Shown here in pieces: positions 58,315 to 64,000 of a stretch of 64,000 bases of DNA (position 1 is the stretch's first letter; each line of letters starts with the position of its first letter). The position numbers and the translations under genes were made by a program. The notes under the pieces are model-generated. The model had not been told where the DNA came from and did not search any database. It saw only the letters and a list, made by a program, of their open reading frames with translations. Where the stretch lies: assembly GCF_041154485.1 (NCBI RefSeq), contig NZ_AP028669.1, forward strand, positions 1,736,001-1,800,000. The letters run 5' to 3'. Origin of the DNA: Variovorax sp. V93. Its GTDB lineage: Bacteria > Pseudomonadota > Gammaproteobacteria > Burkholderiales > Burkholderiaceae_C.

Positions 58315-60017
58315 GGTGCCGGGCCTTTCGCGGGCGCCGCCGGATTGGGCACCTGCCGCGCGCCCATCACGGCATTGCGGTAGGCGGTGGGCGTGCGCAA
58401 CCCTTCGGCGGTGGTGATGGCGTGGCGCATGACGGGGCCGGCCCAGACCGTGAGCGCCACGCTGGCCGCGAGCAGTCCGGCCACCGGCAGCACCTCGAGC
58501 GCGGGCAGCGCCGGCATGGTGGGATGCGGCTGGGTCCAGAAGTGGCGCATGCCGGTGCGGCTCAGCGCAATCAGCGCGAGCAGTCCCGAGACCATCAGCA
58601 GCGCCAGGAAGATCCACGCGGGCAGCGAGGTACCGCCGGTGGAGAAGGCGCCCGACAGCATCGCGAACTTGCCCACGAAGCCCGACAGCGGCGGCAGGCC
58701 CGCGAGCAGCAGCGTGCAGCCGATGAAGCTCAGTCCCAGGAAGGCCACGCCGGCGGGAATGGCGCGGCCGTAGAGTGCCTGCGCCTCGTCATCGAGGTTC
58801 ACGTCGTCGAGCACCCGCAGGTCTTCCGCCAGGAACGGCGCATTGCCCGCCTTTTCATGCGGTGCCACGCTCATGCCGGCGTTGCGCCAGCGCTCGATCA
58901 TGTCGGTCAGCAGGAAGAAGGCGCTCACGGCCAGCGTCGAGCTCAGCAGGTAGTAGAGCGCGCCGGCCCACACGGCCGGCTCCCCGAGCCCGATGGCCGC
59001 GAGCAGCGTGCCCGCCGACACCAGCACGCTGAAGCCCGCGAGATTGGAGAGCCGCTGCGTGCCCACGATGCCGAGGGCGCCCGCGAACAGCGTCGCCAGC
59101 CCGATCGCGATGAGCGCCGATTGCCCGAACGCGGCCGAGCTGCCGGCGTCCGGTGCGAAGAGCAGCGTCCACAGCCGCAGCAGCGTGTAGATGCCGAGCT
59201 TGGTCAACAGCGCGAACACGGCGCCGACGGGCGACACCGCCGCGCTGTAGGCCGGCACCAGCCAGAAGTTGAGCGGCCAGGCGCCGGCCTTGGCGAAGAA
59301 CGCGGTCGCGAGGATGGCGGCCGCCGCATGCACCAGGCCGCGGTCGGCCGGCGCGAGCTGCGCGATGCGCATGCCGAGGTCGGCCATGTTGAGCGTGCCG
59401 GTCGCGCCGTAGAGCAGGGCCGCGCCAATCAGGAAGAGCGACGAGGCGGCCAGGTTGATGGCGATGTAGTGGAGCCCGGCCTGCACCCGCAGCCGGCCCG
59501 AGCCATGCAGCAGCAGGCCGTAGGAGGCCGCGAGCATCACCTCGAAGAAGACGAACAGGTTGAACAGGTCGCCCGTGAGGAAGGCGCCGTTCAGGCCCAT
59601 GAGCTGCAGCTGCAGCAGCGGATGGAAATGCACGCCCGCGCGGTCCCAGCGCGAGGTTGAATAGATCGAGGCCGCAAAGGCAACCACGCCCGTGAGCGCC
59701 ACCATCATGGTCGACAGCCGGTCCGCCACCAGCACGATGCCGAAGGGCGCCTGCCAGTTGCCCGGCAGGTAGACGCCGACCGAGCCGGGGCCGTCGCCGG
59801 TCTCGGGCGCATTCACCCAGCGCAGCAGCGCCAGCGCCGCCAGCAGTCCCACCAGTCCCGAGACCACGCTCAGCGCCGACTTGGTGCGGCGCCGGCTTTC
59901 GCCCAGCAGCAGCATCAGTGCGGCCGTGAGCAGCGGCACGAGGATCGGCACCGCGACGAGGTGCGGCATGCCGAACTCGAGCAGCCGGTCGAGCAGCTGG
60001 ACCAGTTGCCCCGTCAC
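58311..60017 (-). CDS. mnhD: Multisubunit cation/proton antiporter subunit D (MnhD/PhaD)
   Basis: A 568-residue NuoN/NuoM-like membrane protein with about 14 helices, longer than the roughly 500 residues of the family norm. A charged loop of about 30 residues near 385-420 (FLAEDLRVLDDVNLDDEAQALYG) and a C-terminal extension account for the excess. It starts at GTG 60017, overlapping the C stop. The proton-channel Lys/Glu residues sit in membrane segments typical of the antiporter family. Confidence 0.88.
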   Translation of the reverse strand: MTGQLVQLLDRLLEFGMPHLVAVPILVPLLTAALMLLLGESRRRTKSALSVVSGLVGLLAALALLRWVNAPETGDGPGSVGVYLPGNWQAPFGIVLVADRLSTMMVALTGVVAFAASIYSTSRWDRAGVHFHPLLQLQLMGLNGAFLTGDLFNLFVFFEVMLAASYGLLLHGSGRLRVQAGLHYIAINLAASSLFLIGAALLYGATGTLNMADLGMRIAQLAPADRGLVHAAAAILATAFFAKAGAWPLNFWLVPAYSAAVSPVGAVFALLTKLGIYTLLRLWTLLFAPDAGSSAAFGQSALIAIGLATLFAGALGIVGTQRLSNLAGFSVLVSAGTLLAAIGLGEPAVWAGALYYLLSSTLAVSAFFLLTDMIERWRNAGMSVAPHEKAGNAPFLAEDLRVLDDVNLDDEAQALYGRAIPAGVAFLGLSFIGCTLLLAGLPPLSGFVGKFAMLSGAFSTGGTSLPAWIFLALLMVSGLLALIALSRTGMRHFWTQPHPTMPALPALEVLPVAGLLAASVALTVWAGPVMRHAITTAEGLRTPTAYRNAVMGARQVPNPAAPAKGPAP

Positions 60018-60367
60018 TCCGCCGCCTCCTGCCGCTCTTCGCCGTCCACGTGGTCGGTGCCGGTGAGGCCGCGCGAGGCCAGCAGCACCACGAGGAACAG
60101 CGCCGTCATTGCAAAGCCGATCACGATCGCCGTCAGCACCAGGGCCTGCGGCATCGGGTCGGCGGTGTTGGCCAGCGTGGCGGCGATGCCATGGACCAGC
60201 ACCGGTTCGCTGTCGAGCTTGAGCCGCCCCATGCTGAAGATGAACAGGTTGACCGCGTACGAGATGAGCGTGAGGCCCATGATCACCTGGAAGGTGCGCG
60301 GCCGCAGCAGCAGGTACACGCCCGAGCCGGTGAGCACGCCGATGGCCAGTGCGAGCACGGCCTCCAT
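60014..60367 (-). CDS. mnhC: Multisubunit cation/proton antiporter subunit C (MnhC/PhaC)
   Basis: A 117-residue NuoK-like protein with three helices. GVYLLLRPRTFQVIMGLTLISYAVNLFIF is the MrpC core. Its ATG shares one base with the stop of subunit A (TGATG), showing tight coupling. Confidence 0.88.
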   Translation of the reverse strand: MEAVLALAIGVLTGSGVYLLLRPRTFQVIMGLTLISYAVNLFIFSMGRLKLDSEPVLVHGIAATLANTADPMPQALVLTAIVIGFAMTALFLVVLLASRGLTGTDHVDGEERQEAAE

Positions 60368-63321
60368 CAGCGCGCTCCTTCCGGTGTTGCGCCGGCGGCC
60401 GCGGCAGCTGCCTCGGCTTCCTTCTCGCGCTGCTCGTCGGCCCAGCGGTGGCTGCGTACCGACTGGTGGGCCAGCGCGGTGAGGATCAGCATGGTCGCGC
60501 CCAGCACCAGTGCGAACACGCCGATGTCGAAGAACAGGGCGCTCGGCACGTGCAGCTCGCCCAGGACGGGAAGGTGCAGGTGCGCGGTGTGGGTGGTCAG
60601 GAACGGATAGCCGAACAGCACCGCGCCGCTGCCCGTGGCCAGCGCGAGCAGCAGGCCGGCGGCGATCCAGCGGCGCGGATAGATGCGCAGGTGCTCTTCC
60701 ACCCACTCGGTGCCCGAGACGATGAACTGCAGCACCAGCGCCACCGACATCACCAGCCCCGCGACGAAGCCGCCGCCGGGCGCGTTGTGCCCGCGCATGA
60801 AGAAATAGACCGACACCAGCACCGCAAGCGGCAGCAGCAGGCGCACCAGCACGGCCGGCACCATCAGGTAGCCCACCGCCGTGTCCTTGGCCAGGCGCGG
60901 GTTCAGCAGGTCGCTGCTTCCGTCGTCGGCCTGCGCGCGCTGCTGCACCGGCAGGGCCATCGATTCGCGCGCCGGCCGGAAGCGGCGCAGCAGTGCATAG
61001 ACCGTGAGCGCGACCACGCCGAGCACGGTGATCTCGCCGAAGGTGTCGAAGCCGCGGAAGTCGACCAGCATCACGTTGACTACGTTGGTGCCGCCGCCCT
61101 CGGCCAGCGCATGCTCGAGAAAGAAGGGTGAGATGCTTTGCGGAAACGGCCGCGTCATCATGAGCCACGCCAGCGCCGCCATGCCGCCGCCGACGCCGGC
61201 CGCCACCAGCAGGTCGCGTCCGCGCCGGCCCCAGGGGCGCAGCCTGGCGCGCGCTGGCTGGACCGCATCCTTGCTGCGCATCGGCAGCCAGCGCAGGCCC
61301 AGCAGGATCAGCACCGTGGTCACGGCCTCCACCACCAGCTGCGTCAATGCCAGGTCGGGTGCCGAGAACCAGATGTAGGTCACGCAGCACACCAGCCCGG
61401 CGCCCGAGGCCAGCATCAGCGCGGCCAGGCGATGGAACTTGGCCTGCCATGCCGCCGCCAGCGCGCAGGTGCCGCCGATCAGCCAGGTCATGGCGAACAT
61501 CGGCGAGAAGGGCAGCAGTTCGCGCTCGCCGCGGGCGACCGGTGCCGTCCAGAGCGACACCGCGGCGCCCGCCGCCGCCGCCGCGATCAGCAGCAGCAAC
61601 TGCGACTGCATGCGCCGCGTGCCCAGCAGGCGGCGGCTGCGCCGGCCGGCCTCGCTGAGCTGCGCGAGCAGGTGTTCGAAGATGGCCTGGCCGTCGAAGC
61701 GGTGCAGGAGCGGCGTGTGTTCGAGCTTGCCCTCTGCGCGGCGGCGGCGCTGCGACAGGTAGAGCGCCATGCCGCCGGCCAGCGCCACGAAGCTCATCGC
61801 CAGCGGCAGGTTGAAGCCGTGCCACACGGCGAGGCTGTATTCGGGCAGCACGCCGCCGACCACCGGCGTGGCGGCCGCCGCCAGCAGCGCGCCGATCGAC
61901 CAGGCCGGCGCCACGCCCACCACCAGGCAGACCAGCACCAGCAGTTCGACCGGCACGCGCATCCAGTGCGGCGGCTCATGCGGCTGCCTCGGTACCTCGG
62001 GTCCGCAGGGCGGGCCGAAGAAAACGTCGAACACGAAGCGCGCCGAATAGGCCACGCTGAAGACGCCCGCGATGGTGGCAATGACCGGAAGGCTCAGGTT
62101 GATCCACGGCGTCGCCTGGATGAACACCGTCTCGGCGAAGAACATTTCCTTCGAGAGAAAGCCGTTGAGCAGCGGCACGCCGGCCATCGACGCGCTTGCG
62201 ATGATCGCCAGCGTGCCGGTGATCGGCATCAGCCGCAGCAGGCCGCTGAGCTTGCGGATGTCGCGCGTGCCGCTCTCGTGGTCGATGATGCCGGCCGCCA
62301 TGAAGAGCGATGCCTTGAAGGTCGCGTGGTTGATGATGTGGAACACGGCTGCCACTGCCGCGAGCGGGCTGTTCAGGCCGAGCAGCAGCGTGATGAGCCC
62401 GAGGTGCGAGATGGTCGAGTACGCGAGCAGCGCCTTCAGGTCGCGCTGGAACATCGCCACGAAGCCGCCGAGCAGCAGCGTGATCGCGCCCGCGCCGCCC
62501 ACCAGCCAGAACCACTGTTCGGTGCCCGACAGCACCGGCCACAGCCGCGCCATCAGGAACACGCCGAGCTTCACCATGGTCGCCGAATGCAGGTACGCCG
62601 AGACCGGCGTGGGCGCCGCCATGGCGCGCGGCAGCCAGAAGTGGAACGGGAACTGCGCGCTCTTGGTGAAGGCGCCGAGCAGTATCAGCACCAGGGCCGC
62701 GGGATAGAGGGAATGCGCGCGGATCTCGTTGCCCGATGCGAGCACCACGTCGAGCTCGTAGCTGCCCGCGATGCGGCCCAGCACCACCACGCCCGCCAGC
62801 AGGCAGAGCCCGCCGGCACCGGTGACGGTGAGCGCCATGCGCGCGCCGCGCCGGGCGTCGCGCCTGTGATGCCAATAGCCGATCAGCAGGAAGGAGAACA
62901 GGCTGGTGAGCTCCCAGAACAGCACCAGCTGGATCAGGTTGCCCGAGAGCACCACGCCCGTCATCGCGCCCATGAACGCGAGAAAGAACGAGAAGAAGCG
63001 CGGCACCGGATCGGACGCCGACATGTAGTAGCGCGCATAGAGCACCACCAGCGCGCCGATGCCGAGCACCAGCATGCAGAACAGCCAGGCGAAGCCGTCC
63101 ATGCGGAACACCAGGTTGAGCCCGAACTCGGGCAGCCATGCGATCTCCTGACGCAGCACGTTGCCGCGCGCGATCTGGGGAAAGAACCATGCGGTCTGCA
63201 GCGCGCAGCCCAGCGCGACGAGCCCCGCCAGCGTCGACTCCCGGTTGCGCGCGTTCGACGGCATCAACGCGGCCAGCACGCTGGCAACAAAGGGGAGTGC
63301 GACGAGAAAGACCAGGGGCAT
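60367..63321 (-). CDS. mnhA: Multisubunit cation/proton antiporter subunit A fused to B (MnhAB)
   Basis: A 984-residue membrane protein. Residues 1-760 match MrpA/NuoL (ELTSLFSFLLIGYWHHRRDARRGARMAL near 134, HIINHATFKASLFMAAGIIDHESGTRD near 328), and the C-terminal portion contains the MrpB domain (SVYFFMRGHNAPGGGFVAGLVMS near 852-874). The A-B fusion is normal in proteobacterial Pha/Mrp operons, explaining the absence of a separate B gene. No good ribosome site precedes the ATG; a TAGAAT hexamer eight bases upstream hints at a leaderless or very short-leader transcript (weak). Confidence 0.9.
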   Translation of the reverse strand: MPLVFLVALPFVASVLAALMPSNARNRESTLAGLVALGCALQTAWFFPQIARGNVLRQEIAWLPEFGLNLVFRMDGFAWLFCMLVLGIGALVVLYARYYMSASDPVPRFFSFFLAFMGAMTGVVLSGNLIQLVLFWELTSLFSFLLIGYWHHRRDARRGARMALTVTGAGGLCLLAGVVVLGRIAGSYELDVVLASGNEIRAHSLYPAALVLILLGAFTKSAQFPFHFWLPRAMAAPTPVSAYLHSATMVKLGVFLMARLWPVLSGTEQWFWLVGGAGAITLLLGGFVAMFQRDLKALLAYSTISHLGLITLLLGLNSPLAAVAAVFHIINHATFKASLFMAAGIIDHESGTRDIRKLSGLLRLMPITGTLAIIASASMAGVPLLNGFLSKEMFFAETVFIQATPWINLSLPVIATIAGVFSVAYSARFVFDVFFGPPCGPEVPRQPHEPPHWMRVPVELLVLVCLVVGVAPAWSIGALLAAAATPVVGGVLPEYSLAVWHGFNLPLAMSFVALAGGMALYLSQRRRRAEGKLEHTPLLHRFDGQAIFEHLLAQLSEAGRRSRRLLGTRRMQSQLLLLIAAAAAGAAVSLWTAPVARGERELLPFSPMFAMTWLIGGTCALAAAWQAKFHRLAALMLASGAGLVCCVTYIWFSAPDLALTQLVVEAVTTVLILLGLRWLPMRSKDAVQPARARLRPWGRRGRDLLVAAGVGGGMAALAWLMMTRPFPQSISPFFLEHALAEGGGTNVVNVMLVDFRGFDTFGEITVLGVVALTVYALLRRFRPARESMALPVQQRAQADDGSSDLLNPRLAKDTAVGYLMVPAVLVRLLLPLAVLVSVYFFMRGHNAPGGGFVAGLVMSVALVLQFIVSGTEWVEEHLRIYPRRWIAAGLLLALATGSGAVLFGYPFLTTHTAHLHLPVLGELHVPSALFFDIGVFALVLGATMLILTALAHQSVRSHRWADEQREKEAEAAAAAAGATPEGAR

Positions 63322-63408
63322 TGCGGCCGATTCTATCGACCGGCCCCCTGGAAAATTCTCCTGAAAACCCGCGAAGATCGACGGCCTTGCCGCCTGGCTA
63401 TGGATCGA

Positions 63409-63786
63409 TCAGGCGGCCAGGGCCTGCACGCTGCGTATGCCCAGCCAGGTCAGGAACAGCGATCCGCCGAGGTGGGCTGCTGCCGTGAGCAGTGCCACGC
63501 CCGGCCGGCCTTCGAGAAGCATGGTCACGACCTCGGCCGAGAAGCTCGAGAAGGTCGTCAGGCCGCCGAGAAAGCCCGTGACCAGCGCGAGCCGCCAGGC
63601 CGGATCGAGGTCGGGCAGCAGATGGAACGAGGCGATGGCCACGCCGATGAGGTAGCCGCCGATCAGGTTGGCGGCCAGCGTGCCCCAGGGCATGAACCCG
63701 CCTGCGCCGAACCACAGCGCCAGGCCCCAGCGCGCCACCGCGCCCACGGAGGCACCCATGCAGATGGCAAGAATCGGAAGCAGCAT
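63409..63786 (-). CDS. crcB: Fluoride-specific ion channel CrcB (Fluc)
   Basis: A 125-residue four-helix protein: GASVGAVARWGLALWF at 11-26, GTLAANLIGGYLIGVA at 35-50 with the conserved Asn, and GFLGGLTTFSSFSAE at 71-85 with the Phe-box. Fluc channels form dual-topology dimers exporting F-. The 31-base gap to the upstream gene is too short to hold a fluoride riboswitch. Confidence 0.93.
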   Translation of the reverse strand: MLLPILAICMGASVGAVARWGLALWFGAGGFMPWGTLAANLIGGYLIGVAIASFHLLPDLDPAWRLALVTGFLGGLTTFSSFSAEVVTMLLEGRPGVALLTAAAHLGGSLFLTWLGIRSVQALAA

Positions 63787-63817
63787 GGGCCTATTGTCGG
63801 GGCACGGCTGGCGCTGT

Positions 63818-64000
63818 TCAGGGCGCCATCTGTTGCGGCAGCCAGGTGACCAGTTGCGGCACGAAGTAGATGATGAGCACGGCCGCCACCATCAGGAAGA
63901 ACATCGGCAGCGTGACGCGGGCGATGTAGAGCAGGTCCTTCCCGGTCATGCCCTGCAGCACGAACAGGTTGAAGCCCACGGGCGGCGTGATCTGCGCCAT
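63818..64000 (-). CDS. C-terminal end of a TRAP transporter large permease (DctM family), partial
   Basis: The last 60 residues of a DctM-type permease whose start lies beyond the right edge. MAQITPPVGFNLFVLQGMTGKDL is the hallmark C-terminal DctM sequence, followed by one membrane helix and a short tail. It is on the same strand as crcB and 31 bases before it. Confidence 0.87.
   Translation of the reverse strand: MAQITPPVGFNLFVLQGMTGKDLLYIARVTLPMFFLMVAAVLIIYFVPQLVTWLPQQMAP

Noticed and set aside
63787..63817. Fluoride riboswitch before crcB
   Set aside because: Only 31 bases separate crcB from the upstream TRAP permease gene, too few for the riboswitch fold, and no matching sequence is seen.

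Overview
The window is very GC-rich, densely coded DNA from a free-living betaproteobacterium. A Comamonadaceae member close to Variovorax is the best guess. That rests on the base composition, the large number of ABC and TRAP uptake systems for organic acids, peptides and amino-acid derivatives, the xseB-ispA-dxs block, and a molybdenum-hydroxylase cluster with cox-type accessory genes. It is inference, because the window holds no rRNA or other phylogenetic marker. I see no phage, insertion sequence, tRNA, rRNA or CRISPR array, and no gene-free gap longer than about 300 bases.

Layout. 1-1.4 kb: the tail of a gene leaving the window, a terminator, a histidine-rich ZIP metal transporter and a very acidic 70-residue protein. 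1.4-12 kb: an eight-gene minus-strand operon (FAD oxidoreductase, M81 metallopeptidase, Dpp/Opp-type ABC importer, N-acyl-D-amino-acid deacylase). A cupin-type XRE regulator is divergent from it, and three palindromic operators lie in between. 12-16.6 kb: an MFS exporter, a secreted M20 carboxypeptidase and a glutamine-rich DUF3300 lipoprotein. 16.7-23 kb: a minus-strand run with a Zrg-like putative zinc system (DUF2796, ATPase, permease, DUF3299), a sulfurtransferase, an EamA transporter and a Rieske oxygenase. 23-26.3 kb: xseB-ispA-dxs. 26.3-30 kb: a TRAP transporter split into two convergent units. 30-36.6 kb: an EgtB/SenA-like nonheme-iron protein, an MFS transporter, a ModE-like regulator, an omega-amino-acid transaminase and a LysR regulator.

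36.6-45.3 kb: an elaborate nested inverted repeat, a GntR/FCD regulator, a consensus sigma-54 promoter, and a Liv-type ABC operon ending in an M20 amidohydrolase and a second M81 metallopeptidase. 45.3-57.2 kb: a tungstate/molybdate ABC importer (tupBCA) behind a perfect palindrome, a SnoaL-like protein, an AcoR-like regulator without an AAA+ domain, then a form II CoxSLM-type molybdenum hydroxylase with MoxR, VWA, CoxG and XdhC accessory proteins. 57.2-63.8 kb: a six-gene Mrp/Mnh/Pha-type cation/proton antiporter operon with fused A and B subunits, a CrcB fluoride channel, and the end of another TRAP permease.

The strongest themes are two separately regulated uptake-plus-hydrolysis operons that each carry an M81 (MlrC-family) peptidase, and a metal-supply-to-enzyme block (oxyanion importer, cofactor chaperone, molybdoenzyme). 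Three copies of one stem-loop repeat sit at gene ends. Two of them fall inside apparent operons.
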